A DNA stretch of 64,000 nucleotides from Aurantiochytrium sp. KH105 (Eukaryota > Sar > Bigyra > Thraustochytrida > Thraustochytriidae): positions 186,001 through 250,000 of the forward strand of contig BGKB01000049.1 in assembly GCA_003116975.1 (NCBI GenBank). Direction: 5' to 3'. Below the pieces are notes generated by a model. It saw only the letters and a program-made list of their open reading frames with translations, was not told the origin of the DNA and searched no databases. Both the position numbers and the translations under genes were made by a program. Shown here in pieces: positions 30,654 through 41,056 of the stretch (position 1 is its first letter; each line of letters starts with the position of its first letter).

Positions 30654-31820
30654 GGGTAAAACCTCCGATTAGCACATCACACCGATTTGCTACAGAATCG
30701 GCGCCCGAGAAATCGTATAGGAGTTAACTACTACTCACTAAGACCATGTTGCAAATCAATGGTATTTTTAAATAGGCCATAAAATAAGCCAAATAAGCCG
30801 GCCAATACATTTGTATGAGAAAACGTGTATCAATGGATTCCTGGCGGTCGAAGGACATGTACGATCTCGAGCGACTTAAAGGCATCGAGGCTCAAGACAA
30901 GTCCCGTGAGGCTGCAATCAAGGCGAAGAAACAGAAGACGGTCAAACAATTCGTTGAAGAAGCAGGTGTCCGCGCTTTCCTACTCCAATAAGGATTTCTC
31001 GTTCGAGTTTGCGCGAGACGACAAGATTACAAAAACAAAACTCATTGAGGTCCTACAACTCGCAGGGAAACGTGTTTCGATTCAGCGGTCTCGGCAAGAG
31101 CTGCTGGAGCTTGTACGTTCCCTCTCTGCAAGCTCAGAGGAACATGTCTCAGAAGAGGCGAGCTCATCACGCGAACCAAACCCTCCTCAGAACGCTGATG
31201 AAGTTCCAGCTGGAACGTCGGAGAGCGTTCCGGATACAATGGAAGAGGAGGATCTCGTGAAAGCGGCACTTTTTGCAAACGCTGCTCTTTCTGGGTACAC
31301 AGGCGGCAAGCTAAACGTTGCCATTTGGTGAGCTCCTTGACCAAGATCAAACAATGGGATAAAAACCTTCCTTGGCAAGCCAAACGTGCACAACTTTTTC
31401 GCATGACCGTAGAGTTCATTCGATCACTCCCTGAGATCGCTAATCCTGGCCTATGTCAGCTGGAATCGTCGCCACAAGCGAAATAGATAGTAACAATGTG
31501 TCTCGTAGAGAAAAGTAACACTAGACCAATTTCGGTAAAAGTAAACAAATATAAAACTAAGTATGTTACTAAAACCAGACTCAGAAGCATTGCGCAAAAT
31601 CTGCGTGTGGAAATCATAGGTCGGTGGCTCCGTGGCGAGGAAAAATCTGAAAACTATAATTGATCTCAAGCAACACCAATCGACTGAGTTCGTTCACTGA
31701 TCAAACTACGAGCTCTCCATGCTCGTTCGCACGCTCTACACGACTCCTACAACCAAAAGTTGATTTTTGATCGAAAAATGATTTTTCTAACATTGATGTT
31801 GAAAATCGGAGGTTTTACCC
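30654..31820 (+). mobile_element. DNA transposon-like element with 17-bp TIRs and TA flanks
   Basis: The 17-mer GGGTAAAACCTCCGATT at 30654-30670 is present as its exact reverse complement at 31804-31820. Both ends are bordered by TA (30652-30653 and 31821-31822), and the outside sequence (CTGCTGC on the left, CTGCTGC on the right) fits an insertion into a TA site. TA duplication with short TIRs is what Tc1/mariner-type and some other cut-and-paste elements leave. The 1167-bp interior is AT-richer than its surroundings and contains a broken open frame but no visible DDE transposase. It is probably a non-autonomous or decayed copy. Confidence 0.75.
30814..31485 (+). pseudogene. Frameshifted ORF inside the TA-flanked element
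   Basis: An ATG at 30814 opens a frame reading MRKRVSMDSWRSKDMYD and then a Lys-rich helix (KAKKQKTVKQFVEEAG), stopping near 30988. Protein-like reading continues in the next frame from about 30960 to 31331 (DFSFEFARDDK, KLIEVLQLAGKRVS, then an acidic Ser/Glu-rich stretch), and again in a third frame to a TAG near 31485 (WDKNLPWQAKRAQLFRM). Two frameshifts therefore split what looks like one ancestral protein of about 220 residues. The KTKLIEVLQLAGKRVS...LLELVRSL stretch is vaguely SAP-like, a DNA-binding helix pair, but this is weak. I recognise no family. Confidence 0.5.
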
Positions 31821-31822
31821 TA

Positions 31823-33098
31823 CTGCTGCACCGGCCGCGTCTTTCTGCCAAAAAAGCGCGCGGTTCCTGAATCCCCGGGCGGCTGGCTGGCGGCGCGGCG
31901 TCGTCGAGTTCATCATCGGCCGCCGTGCGCACGCGCTTCCGCGCCACAAGCGCGGCTTCCTCCCACTTCTTGATCCCGCCTCGGCCCCATCCTTCTCCTC
32001 CTTGCCCCCGCCCCGCGATCTCCTTTCTCCCCGGCTCGCGGCGCAGCTGCAGCTGCTGCTCCTCGCTCCCGCGCGCTCGCCATCCTCGTCTCCGTCGCCG
32101 TCGCCGTCGCCATCGCCGCGCACAAGCACGCCCGCCTCGCTCTCAGCCGCCCCCGCCGCGCCGCGCGCCCCGCGCCGGCGCGTGCCCGCCAGCGTCATCA
32201 TCAATCGAGCTTCATCACATCATCCATCCTCCCCCGCTCCCATCTCCCCCAAAAACCTCCCTCCCGCCTCCGCGCCGCCCCCGAAGCCGGCCTCTCCGCG
32301 CCCTCCCGCGCCCTCCCTGCCCCGCGCCGTGTCGCGCTCGCGCCCTGCGCCGCTCCCGCGCGCCGAGCGCGCGAACGCAGCGCGCGCGCGCGAGGCCGCC
32401 GGCGGTTGCGCGCGGCGCACCCGTGCGCCGGGCCCTGGCTGATTCTCTCCTTCTTTCCTTCTTTCCTTCTTTCCTTCTTTCCTTCTTTCTATCTTGCTTT
32501 CTTGCTTTCTTGCTTTCTTGCTTGCTTTCTTGGTTTCTTTCTTTCTTTCTTTCTTTCATTCTTTTGCTTGGGAGGTTTGGGCCCCAACCGGCGGCGCAAT
32601 CAGCGGAGGTTGGCGCGAGGCGGGGCTGCCAGGTGGCCGGCCGCGGCGCGACTGCCGCCCGCGCGAGCGGGGGAGGAGGGAGGGAGCGAGGGAACGCCGG
32701 CGGCGGAGCGGCGAGGAGGCCGCGCGGCCTGCTGGCGCGGCCTGCTTCGGCCTGGTCGCGGCGGAGGAGAAGAAGGGCTAGCGAGCTAGCTGGCTAGCCA
32801 GGACGGGAGTCTGTCTCTATCTTTGAGGTATGTATGTAGGATCAGTGCAGCGGGGCCTTGCTTACGAGGCGCGTGCATCGGGGCAGAAGGCAAACGCGAT
32901 CTCCGACCGCGTGCGTATCGTGCGTGCGTGCGAGCGTGGGCGAGAGAGACCTCCTCGCCGGGAGGCAAATCCGCAACGAGGCCAGGCAGCCCCGGAGCAG
33001 CGAGGGCAGCAGCGAGGGAGCGAGGAGCAGGGACGGAGAGACAGCCAGACGGCCAGACGGACGAGAAGCAGACGCGGACGGCACGCGCGCGAAGCAGG
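31823..33098. other. GC-rich upstream region of DHCR7
   Basis: It holds CCG/GCC-rich sequence with overlapping low-complexity frames (Pro/Arg/Ser on plus, Arg/Gly on minus), a pyrimidine tract at 32441-32566 and GCTAGC words near 32780. It probably contains the DHCR7 promoter and 5'UTR. No gene supported. Confidence 0.5.
32441..32566. repeat. CTTT/CTTTC/CTTG pyrimidine array upstream of DHCR7
   Basis: About 125 bases of CCTT, CTTTC, CTTG and CTTT units on the coding strand, 535-660 bp before the DHCR7 ATG. Confidence 0.9.
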
Positions 33099-34526
33099 AT
33101 GGCGGCCGGAAAGCAGGGAGGCGCCAAGGCCAAGGGCCTTGCGCCCGCGGGCAGCGCCGCAGCGGCCGCCAAGAAGAAGTCGGAAATGTGGAGCGGAGCG
33201 TCCACCTCCGAGAGCGTGGGCATCGGCCCCGAGGCCCTGCGCGCCACGCTCATGCCGGTTCTGCTCGTACTTTCCACGCCGCTCACCAGCATCATCCTGA
33301 GCCGAAGTGTCGTCACCACCAAGCACGACTCCTCGTTCCTCGAAAATGCATGGGACGTCATCGAGGAGATCCTCGAAAAGGGCATCGTCTACACGTACAC
33401 CCGCGACGCCTTCAACCCCTTTGTGTGGAAGATGATCGGCACCTACATGGTCGTCCAGCTCCTGCTCATGCGATTCATGCCCGGACCCACGTACGAGGGC
33501 CCGCAAAGCCCCATGGGCAACCGCCCCATCTACAAGGACAACTGCTTTGCCTGCTACGTGGCCTCCTTTGCCCTCTACGGGCTCGGCGTGTACTCTGGCC
33601 TCTTCAACGGTGGCATCGCCTTTGACTACTTTCAGGAATTCATTGCCTCCATGAACATCTTCGCCCTCATCTTTGTGGCTATCCTCTACGTCAAGGGCGC
33701 CGTGGCTCCTTCCAGCTCTGACTCGGGCCTCTCGGGTAACATCGCCTTTGACTACTACTGGGGCACCGAGCTGTACCCGCGCATCCTCGGCTGGGACGTC
33801 AAGGTCTTTACCAACTGCCGCTATGGCATGACTGGCTGGGCCCTGCTCTGCACCTCGTTCGCCTACGCGCAGTACGAGCGCTTTGGCGAGGTCAGCAACT
33901 CAATCCTCATTGCCGCCGCTCTCCAGGTCATCTACCTGGCCAAGTTCCACATTTGGGAGCGTGGCTACATGTTCACCATTGACATCATGCACGACCGCGC
34001 CGGCTACTACATTTGCTGGGGCTGCCTCGTCTGGGTCCCCAGCCTCTACACCGCGCCCACGGCCTTTCTCGTGCTCCACCCGTACAACTTCCCCACTTGG
34101 GCCGCCGCGGCGCAGTTTGTCTTTTGCCTGCTCTCCATCTTCCTCAACTACGACGTCGACCGTCAGCGCCAGGAATTTCGCGCCAAGGACGGCAAGATGA
34201 AGATCTGGGGCAAGGACGCCGAGTACCTCGTCGCCGAGTACATGACGAGCGACGGCAAGAAGCACTCCTCCATGCTTTTGCATTCGGGCTGGTGGGGTCA
34301 GGCGCGCAAGATCAACTACTTTTTCGAGCTTTGCGCTGCCTTTTCCTGGTCTGTCATTGTTGCCCACCCCTTTCACCTTCTGGCATGGGTCTACTTTGCC
34401 TTTCTCTTTATTCTCCTCATCGACCGTGCCTGGCGTGACGACGCGCGCTGTGCATCCAAGTATGGCGAAAAGTGGGACGAGTACAAGGTCAAGGTCCCCT
34501 ACCTGATCATCCCGGGTGTCTACTAA
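33099..34526 (+). CDS. DHCR7: 7-dehydrocholesterol reductase-type sterol reductase
   Basis: 475 residues from the ATG at 33099 (MAAGKQGGAKAKG); the upstream open frame is low-complexity leader. It is a multi-pass ER membrane enzyme of the ERG4/ERG24 family, which reduces sterol-ring double bonds with NADPH. Family marks: YYWGTELYPRI near 220, FTIDIMHDRAGYY near 290, the signature LLHSGWWGQARKINY near 393, and the C-terminal DDARCASKYGEKWDEY...VPYLIIPGVY. The last block and the FTIDIMHD region are closest to DHCR7 (delta-7 reductase), rather than lamin B receptor/ERG24 (delta-14) or ERG4 (delta-24(28)). That assignment rests on remembered family patterns. The N-terminus is Ala/Lys-rich and cytosolic. 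The gene converges with PDE12; the 292 bp between the stop codons include a CA run at about 34800. Confidence 0.9.
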   Translation: MAAGKQGGAKAKGLAPAGSAAAAAKKKSEMWSGASTSESVGIGPEALRATLMPVLLVLSTPLTSIILSRSVVTTKHDSSFLENAWDVIEEILEKGIVYTYTRDAFNPFVWKMIGTYMVVQLLLMRFMPGPTYEGPQSPMGNRPIYKDNCFACYVASFALYGLGVYSGLFNGGIAFDYFQEFIASMNIFALIFVAILYVKGAVAPSSSDSGLSGNIAFDYYWGTELYPRILGWDVKVFTNCRYGMTGWALLCTSFAYAQYERFGEVSNSILIAAALQVIYLAKFHIWERGYMFTIDIMHDRAGYYICWGCLVWVPSLYTAPTAFLVLHPYNFPTWAAAAQFVFCLLSIFLNYDVDRQRQEFRAKDGKMKIWGKDAEYLVAEYMTSDGKKHSSMLLHSGWWGQARKINYFFELCAAFSWSVIVAHPFHLLAWVYFAFLFILLIDRAWRDDARCASKYGEKWDEYKVKVPYLIIPGVY

Positions 34527-34818
34527 GTATTGTGTCTAGAATTTTCACTCGGTATACACATACCCTTCTCTGCTGATGCTTTTCAAACGTCACTCTTTCA
34601 CCTTGGATTTCGGTTTGCCTTGGTCTTGACAGAAAGAATTTACGCTCGATAGACCGAGTTCGCAGCTTCTGAAGACGGACAGCAGGGATAAGGTAAAGAA
34701 GCGATTCAGACCTCGTCCGGCCGATTCTGCTCTTGAGAATCTTACTCGCAAGACAAACCCCGGTAAACATGCTGACTTCTTACAGTTGGTGTTTTCCACA
34801 CACACACAAACACACAAG

Positions 34819-36957
34819 CTATTGCCCCGCCTCTTGCTCGCCAGGACCCTTGACGCGCAAATCAGCGCACAACGAGACATGATCTGACGGAAACGTGCGC
34901 GAGGGCAACGCTGTATTAACCTGCAGCGTTGCTTTGGAAGGGATTGGGGCGGTCTGCGCCACGGCAACAAGCTCGCGCGAGCATAGGATCCAATCCAGAT
35001 CGCCCTGCCAGTTGCCCACAAAGTTTGTGAATTCAGGCTTGCCATAGGCGCTAAAGAGGTCAAGCGTGTGCGAAAGACGCGCGCCGCAGCCCACGGCGTG
35101 GTCCTGGCCCGACGCAACGTCCCCGTGCGCCTCTGTGCGCGCGCGCTGCGCGGCAATGAGCTGACTTCGAGACGCCACTAAATGAGCTTGCATTTGCGCA
35201 ATCATGTCACCAATAGCAACGCGGTCAGCAGCGTCCTCGTGCCAAGCGAGGCCATTCTTGAGCTCTGCGACAACATTGAGCTTGTCGACGAGACTGTACC
35301 CATCGTCGACGGCCTCGACTTGCTTGCGCAGATCGCTGATGGGCCGCGCGCGTCCGCTTCCCGTCGTCTGCGACAGGATATCCATGTATCGCTGCGAATC
35401 CTTGCCAGCATCCTCGAAAATGACGTCGCGCGCAAGGTTGGCCTTGCTCTCGAACTGAAAGATGCTGCTTGTAGCCCACTCCGGGTGGTCGGCCCCAATC
35501 GTCCCATGTAGCAAAAACTGTAGCGAAAGATCATAAGACTGAGCGTTCCAGTCTCCGCACATGATGACCGCATCTTTGCGCCCTCGAGCGCGTCGCTTCT
35601 CTTGGACAAGATCTGCGAGTAATTTGGCTTGGATGCAACGAATGTTCCCTGCACCAGGATGGAAAAAGGAGTGCGTATTGGTGACAATGAGGGGCGCATC
35701 CTCGCGGACCTTCGCATCACTTGTGCCGGGAACGGGCTCGAGGACGGCCAGTTGCGCAATGCTCGTGACGCGGGAGATCGAGTGTTCGAGAGATTCAATG
35801 CTTTGCAAAAGATGGTTGAGCCAGAGCGCGTCGCCGCGGCGGCGTTTGACGAGGTCGCGAAAGCTCACTGCCTCAAAGTGTGCGACGCGATAACGGGTTT
35901 TCCGAGCTGCAAAAAAGCAGCCTTCCATTCCACTGCCATCTTTGGGCGTATAGTGGCAGACAAACTCTGGTTCAAGCAGAGCGCTCCAAAAGTCTACCAT
36001 TTTCGCATCGACTTCTTGCATGCAGATAATGTCCGGATCGCAAAGACCGACCTCGCGCGCTAGCAAGGGGGCGCGGTAGCGAATGTCCCGATGGGCAGGA
36101 TCGCAGTACGGATACATCTCGTCCCAGGTATGGCTGTAGGTGTCAGCAAGGACGTTGTAGCTAAGAACGCGAACGGTGCCTTGTGGTTGCGCTTGCACGC
36201 GGTCACGCATGGCGTCCCAGGGTGGGCTTTCCAATACGAGACCATCAATATCGCACGTCGCTGGGACGGGAAAGTCGCCATCCGCCGTGCAGGTGACCCG
36301 GAGTTTGCGCCCTCGATCAGCTTTCGTGGGTGTGTAAACGCGCGAACGTGCAATTACGTTCGCGGAAGCACTCGCAATTCCATTGTCTACGGACGGTGGC
36401 GCAGGAGGCGTGGGGTCTTTGTTGTCATCGCTCTTGCTGGTGTCAGAGGCGTTGGCGGCATCGTTGGTGCTGCTTTCGGCGTCGGCATAGGACCATGTCC
36501 AATGAAGCGTTGCATCTGCGAGATCGTCACCTTGGATCCAAGGCGCAATGGGGCAGCCCTCGATGGCAAAACCTCGGACGTTGACTTCGTGGACGCGTGG
36601 ATGGTGAACGCGAATCGGAAAACGTTCTGAGCCATTGACGAGGATGGCCGCGCCTAGATCCGTGAGAGCGCGTTGTGCCGTGAGGCCTCCATCGATCTTG
36701 CTCGAGTCGTGGAGTTCGACTTCGCAGCACGGTGCTGAGCGTTTGCGGCGGTGGTGTTTGGCCAGCGTCTTGCCGAGCCGCGCGAGCGTGCGAGAAACTT
36801 CTTCGCTCGGGTCGCGGAGTAGGTTGCCAAGGAGGGTCGTCGATGTGGCCCCTGCCTCGAGAGTTTCGAGGCGTACGCTCAACTTGCCTTCTCGCGGCAG
36901 CCTCCGTACAAAGGCTGCGCGCCAGAGCGGCGCTGCCGACCCCGTTGCGCCGCTCAT
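34819..36957 (-). CDS. PDE12: 2',5'-phosphodiesterase 12-like exonuclease/deadenylase
   Basis: 712 residues, ATG at 36957. The C-terminal two-thirds (about 264-705) is an endonuclease/exonuclease/phosphatase domain of the CCR4 type. RVLSYNVLADTYS is followed by IICMQEVDAKM (catalytic metal-binding Glu), GMEGCFFAARKTRYRV, NTHSFFHPGAGNIRCIQA, MCGDWNAQSYD and the final FPSDHVSLCADL (catalytic Asp-His). LFSAYGKPEFTNFVG is the block typical of PDE12. PDE12 acts in the mitochondrial matrix in animals, trimming poly(A) and 2-5A. The N-terminus here is Arg-rich with few acidic residues in the first 28 and could be a targeting peptide (inference). An acidic, Ser/Thr-rich linker (about 165-200) interrupts the N-terminal part. 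Confidence 0.9.
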   Translation of the reverse strand: MSGATGSAAPLWRAAFVRRLPREGKLSVRLETLEAGATSTTLLGNLLRDPSEEVSRTLARLGKTLAKHHRRKRSAPCCEVELHDSSKIDGGLTAQRALTDLGAAILVNGSERFPIRVHHPRVHEVNVRGFAIEGCPIAPWIQGDDLADATLHWTWSYADAESSTNDAANASDTSKSDDNKDPTPPAPPSVDNGIASASANVIARSRVYTPTKADRGRKLRVTCTADGDFPVPATCDIDGLVLESPPWDAMRDRVQAQPQGTVRVLSYNVLADTYSHTWDEMYPYCDPAHRDIRYRAPLLAREVGLCDPDIICMQEVDAKMVDFWSALLEPEFVCHYTPKDGSGMEGCFFAARKTRYRVAHFEAVSFRDLVKRRRGDALWLNHLLQSIESLEHSISRVTSIAQLAVLEPVPGTSDAKVREDAPLIVTNTHSFFHPGAGNIRCIQAKLLADLVQEKRRARGRKDAVIMCGDWNAQSYDLSLQFLLHGTIGADHPEWATSSIFQFESKANLARDVIFEDAGKDSQRYMDILSQTTGSGRARPISDLRKQVEAVDDGYSLVDKLNVVAELKNGLAWHEDAADRVAIGDMIAQMQAHLVASRSQLIAAQRARTEAHGDVASGQDHAVGCGARLSHTLDLFSAYGKPEFTNFVGNWQGDLDWILCSRELVAVAQTAPIPSKATLQVNTALPSRTFPSDHVSLCADLRVKGPGEQEAGQ

Positions 36958-37391
36958 GTTTCCACTTGAAAGACAGAAGGAAAGCGCTGGTCTCTAGCCG
37001 TCTCGGCTCGACGTTTGGGGGCCGCCACCGGTGGCGGCTGCAGCGAGCTCGCTGCAAATCGCTGCAAACCAATTTTTCTTATTTATTGCAATGTGCTTAT
37101 TTCTTTGATTTTGGATCGATCGATTGACCCAGCCTGGTGATCGATCGACCACCGGGCCGCCTGTCTGCGACTGTAATGATGATGCGCCGCTCGCAACTGG
37201 TTTCCTTCCATTCAGTCTGACTGTACAAGATCATTGTGAAAGGCTAGAAGTGAGCAGCCAGAGAGAAGGGGAGGGGGGCGTATCATTTGTTTGTTTGTTT
37301 GTTTGTTTGTTTGACATTCAGGAAAGACTAGGATAGGGTAAGGGGTAACATGGTACAGAGGAGCGAGCGAAAGAGCTTGCCGGCCAGCTAG
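36958..37391. other. Intergenic with (TTTG)n array
   Basis: It contains seven TTTG units at 37287-37315 and several GATCGATCGA-like words (37115-37150). It holds the promoter of PDE12 (minus) and the 3' end of the AP2 gene (minus). No gene seen. Confidence 0.6.
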
Positions 37392-38684
37392 CTAGCAGCG
37401 GATTCGTTTGCAGTCGAGCGCGGAAACAGAGTCGTAGTCTTGGCGTTTGAGGCAACGAGAAGCGTCGAGCTCGAAAGTCGAAGGACCAAAGCTAGGGTCT
37501 GCGTCAGACGGACCCCCAGAACCAGGTGCATAGGGCTCTCCGTCGAACCACAATTGCATGAAGCAGTCCTCCCAAGACATCGATGGTGAAGCAGCCTCGT
37601 GGGACTTGCGCGTCTGCTCCGGCGCTTGGAGGAAGTGGGGTTCGTATCGGGCATCCGGGGCGTCAATTTCTGTCCCGTAATCCTGCTTGCCACCTTGGTG
37701 TACATGGAGGGTGTCCCGGGTGGGGTGACTTGGGTAGGGTTGGCCCAAGATGGCTGTGGCGGTTGTATTGACGGAACTCGGCGAGGAGGGACAGGAGCTT
37801 GGTGTGGTGCTAGTGAACGATTCGGATTTGACAAAGAGACCAGAAGTCTGAAGAGGTCGTGAGGCGTAGGGATGGCGGCTGCGTTCCACGACGCGGCTCG
37901 AGGCCTCGATGGCCTGCGACATGATGCCCTCAACGTGCTTGTTGACTTGGGCGCCGGATCCATGGATCTTGCGGGCAGCGACGTTATATGCAGCGGCGGC
38001 CTCGAGGTCTGAGGTAAAATACCCGAGGTGTTCGCTCTTGGAGCCATGCTTGATGCGACCGCGCCATCGCTGTGTGCACGAGTGAAAGGAGACGCCCCGG
38101 TATGGGCTCGAGAGTCTGCGCACCGGGCCTGTCTGCGCGCGTGTGACGCCAGCTGAGGACGTTGGGGATCCGCCGCCGAGCACGATCTCCTCGAGCAGGA
38201 CGCCGTTGTCAACAATGTGCTGCACGCGGATGACAACAACGTGGTAGGGGTCTTTCAGCTCGGCGCCGAGAAGTGTCTCGAGGCGCAAGGATGTGGCCAC
38301 GGGTCCTCGTGGAGTCTGAGGGCGTGCGCGTCTTGCGGCCTCCTTCGTATTGATCGTGGTGGTCGTTGTGGTGGTCGTGGACTTGCTGTGCTCGCGTCCG
38401 AGCGGATGACTGCGTTCAGCGTCTTCTTCGTCGTGCTGGTTGTTTGTCATGGCGAAGAAGCTCGGGGCCTCTTGCTTGATCATGTTGTCGTTGCGGGGCG
38501 TGCGGAAGTGCTCGTAGTGGTGCATCTGATGCTCGAACTCAAACTGGAGCGCATCGTCAAAGTCTTGCTGCTGGGGCTGCTGCTGCTGCAGCAGCAGCGG
38601 CATATGCTGCTGGTTGTGTTGGCGTGGCGTATATGCATATCGCCGTTGCTCTTGCTGCTGCTGCTGCTGCTGCTCCATGGTCAT
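37392..38684 (-). CDS. AP2/ERF-domain DNA-binding protein, polyglutamine-rich
   Basis: 430 residues if it starts at the ATG at 38684 (MTMEQQQQQQQ); a second ATG lies two codons later. The frame continues upstream, but only through a GCAGT repeat without ATG. One AP2 domain lies at about residues 193-250: YRGVSFHSCTQRWRGRIK, then HLGYFTSDLEAAAAYNVAARKIHG. This keeps the YRGV, the W-R-G-R-I strand and the AAxAYD-like helix that read DNA in plant and protist AP2 proteins. The N-terminus is rich in Gln (CTG repeats on the + strand at 38575-38600 and 38654-38676) and His, with a poly-Thr run; the C-terminus is Ser/Pro-rich. It is probably a nuclear transcription regulator; targets are unknown. Confidence 0.85.
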   Translation of the reverse strand: MTMEQQQQQQQEQRRYAYTPRQHNQQHMPLLLQQQQPQQQDFDDALQFEFEHQMHHYEHFRTPRNDNMIKQEAPSFFAMTNNQHDEEDAERSHPLGREHSKSTTTTTTTTINTKEAARRARPQTPRGPVATSLRLETLLGAELKDPYHVVVIRVQHIVDNGVLLEEIVLGGGSPTSSAGVTRAQTGPVRRLSSPYRGVSFHSCTQRWRGRIKHGSKSEHLGYFTSDLEAAAAYNVAARKIHGSGAQVNKHVEGIMSQAIEASSRVVERSRHPYASRPLQTSGLFVKSESFTSTTPSSCPSSPSSVNTTATAILGQPYPSHPTRDTLHVHQGGKQDYGTEIDAPDARYEPHFLQAPEQTRKSHEAASPSMSWEDCFMQLWFDGEPYAPGSGGPSDADPSFGPSTFELDASRCLKRQDYDSVSALDCKRIRC

Positions 38685-39536
38685 TTCTCCGTACGACGAC
38701 GACGTCTGGGCTCTGGCAATCCGCGCGGCCGCGACCTCGGTTCTCAGCTGCGCTGGCGCGCCAGTCTCCACGTCCGTATGCAAGCGAGCACGACGGCCCG
38801 AGCAGCGCAGCGCAGTGCAGCCCAGAGCAGAGTAGAGCAGTGCAGTGCAGTGCAGTGCAGCGCAGCGCAACGCGGGGATTGGAGGTTTGGGAATTGGTCG
38901 TTTGCATTTGCGACGGCTCTACACCTTGGCCCGGACAGACGAGGAGGAAGGAAGCGAGACGAGGTGTAACAAGAGGCAGGCATGTGTAAGACCCAAAGCG
39001 TTCCCCTGCGCACTTCGAGCCGCCCTGCTCGCGTCACCTTCGTGCGCGTGCGCGTGCGCGGGAGAGCGGAGCAGAGCGGAGCGGAGCGGAGCGCGGGAGA
39101 GCGTAGGGCGAGGCGGGCCTGGACTGCACCAGACTGGCTTGCGCAGGAATGCGATGGCAGCGTTTGGCAGCGATCAAGGCGAGGAAGAGCTCTGTCCTGC
39201 ACGCTTTTAGATTTTCTTTTTCTTTTTCAATTCTTTTTCAATTCTTTTTCCCTTCTTTTTTTTACTTTTCTAGCCCTTTCTAGCACGGTCGGTCCCGGGT
39301 GCACGAGCCGCCTCCCGCACCGCGCTGCGTGGCCGCAGCTGCTTGATGAGCGGGCGATCGATCAGTCGATCGGGGCACCGCAAAGGGGTGACAACCGGCC
39401 GCAGCGAGGCAGGGCTGGGCGGGATAAGGCGAGGCTAGACAGGGAGGGAGGGACGAAGCGGACTTGATCGCGCGGAGCGCGCGTGTCGATTTTTGAAAAC
39501 AAGTTTCCTCTTTCTTTTCTTCTCCTTCCCTTTCAA

Positions 39537-39593
39537 GTTCTTTCTTTCTTTCCTTCCTTCCTTCCTTCCTTCCTTCCTTTCTTTCTTTCTTTC
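39537..39593. repeat. CTTT/CCTT pyrimidine array
   Basis: Tetranucleotide units switching from CTTT to CCTT and back to CTTT. Confidence 0.9.
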
Positions 39594-40585
39594 GAGCGAC
39601 AGTTAGAGCAGGAGATGGCTTGCTCGCTGCAGCTGCAGCTGCTGCTGCTCGCCGACCAGCGTCCGAGCCCGGGTCCGCGTCTCCGTCTGCGTCTGAAGGT
39701 GGGAAAGAGGGATGGTCGGCCTGCCGGCAAGAGTCTCGCTCGCTTGCTCGCCCGCTCGCCCGAGCTGCGTCGATCGGTCGGTCGGTCGGTTGATAGATAC
39801 GCACAGATAAAAACTACATATCTGCAGCGGCCAGCCAGCTGTTTCATCTCCTCCCCCCCCCCCCCACAGCGCCCACATCATGGCTGGCCGCGGCTTGTCT
39901 TATATTTGCTTGCAGTGTGGCCCGAGAGGGGGGAGGTCGAAGGGGAGCAGCGACCACACCACCCTGCCTGCAGGAGGCGGCGGCCGCGGCAAGCAGGCGG
40001 GCGTGCTTGCGACCGCGCTGTCGCAGCGCAGACGGCCGAGCTGGCGGGGCGTTCGTCAGCAGCTGGGCGGGGTTGGCGCGGCCGCCGGCGGCACGACTGG
40101 CAGAGGCGGGCGGCGCAGAGGGCGGGGAGTGCGGGGCTGCACGCGCGCACGCGCAAGGTCCCCAAGCCGTAGAGCGCGGGCAAAGGCAGTCCGACGACCT
40201 TCGTGCGTCCCTACTGGAAACTGAGGCTGTGGGAGGGAGAGAATGGCGCGGGTCTTGTGGGCTGCCACTCAGGCTTAAATAAGAGAGAGAGTAAGGAAAT
40301 GTCGCCGGGTCCGGCGTCCGCCACACGCGGATCTCGCGAGAGAGACGGTGCGCGGAAGGCGGAGGCTCCCGCAGAGGGAGGTGCGGGGAAAGGCATTCCC
40401 GGGCTTCTTTCTTTTCCTTCTTCTTTATTTTTTTTTTAGCTTCGCTCCGTCCTGCCGCGCGACATGACTCATCGCGACTACGGAGATGCGGCCGGGCCGC
40501 AGCCTGATGCGCGAGTCGCGGAGCGGACGCGGAGGGAGGGGGAAAGAGAGAGCGGCCCGAAGCGGAGACGCGACCGAGGATCTGC

Positions 40586-40652
40586 CGATGGATGGATGGA
40601 TGGATGGATGGATGGATGCATGGCCATGGTGGATGGATGGATGGACGGACGG
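40586..40652. repeat. (GGAT)n array, interrupted
   Basis: Eight GGAT units to 40618, a short break containing GCATGGCCATGG, then further GGAT/GGAC units to 40652. Confidence 0.9.
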
Positions 40653-41003
40653 GCGCGGGTGTAGATCGATCCGGGCCGTCTTCCCACAGCAAGACAGGTG
40701 CGGGGCGCGTGACGGGCACACTTCGTTCTGCACTAACCCTGGCTGTGCGTCGGGTTTGAGGCGTCGATGGTTCATGCTCCTGCTCCCTCTGCTGGCTGAT
40801 GCGAACGCTGTAACCACGCCACGCCACGCCAGGCCATGCCGCGCGAAGCTAAGACATGGCAAGACAAGGACGAACAACACAAGCCAAGCCAAGCCAAGCC
40901 AAGACAAAAAGAGTCTTCAAAACGAGACGAGACAGGGCAAGAGAAGTCGTCCGCACCGAGCGCATGTGCCGAGACGAAACAGCCTTGGCACCTGGAATAA
41001 TCG

Positions 41004-41005
<2 letters not shown>

Positions 41006-41041
<36 letters not shown>

Positions 41042-41056
41042 TCTCTCTCGCTCGCT
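41006..41056. repeat. (CT)n dinucleotide run
   Basis: About 25 CT units with one interruption near 41038, ending in CTCGCTCGCT. Confidence 0.95.
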
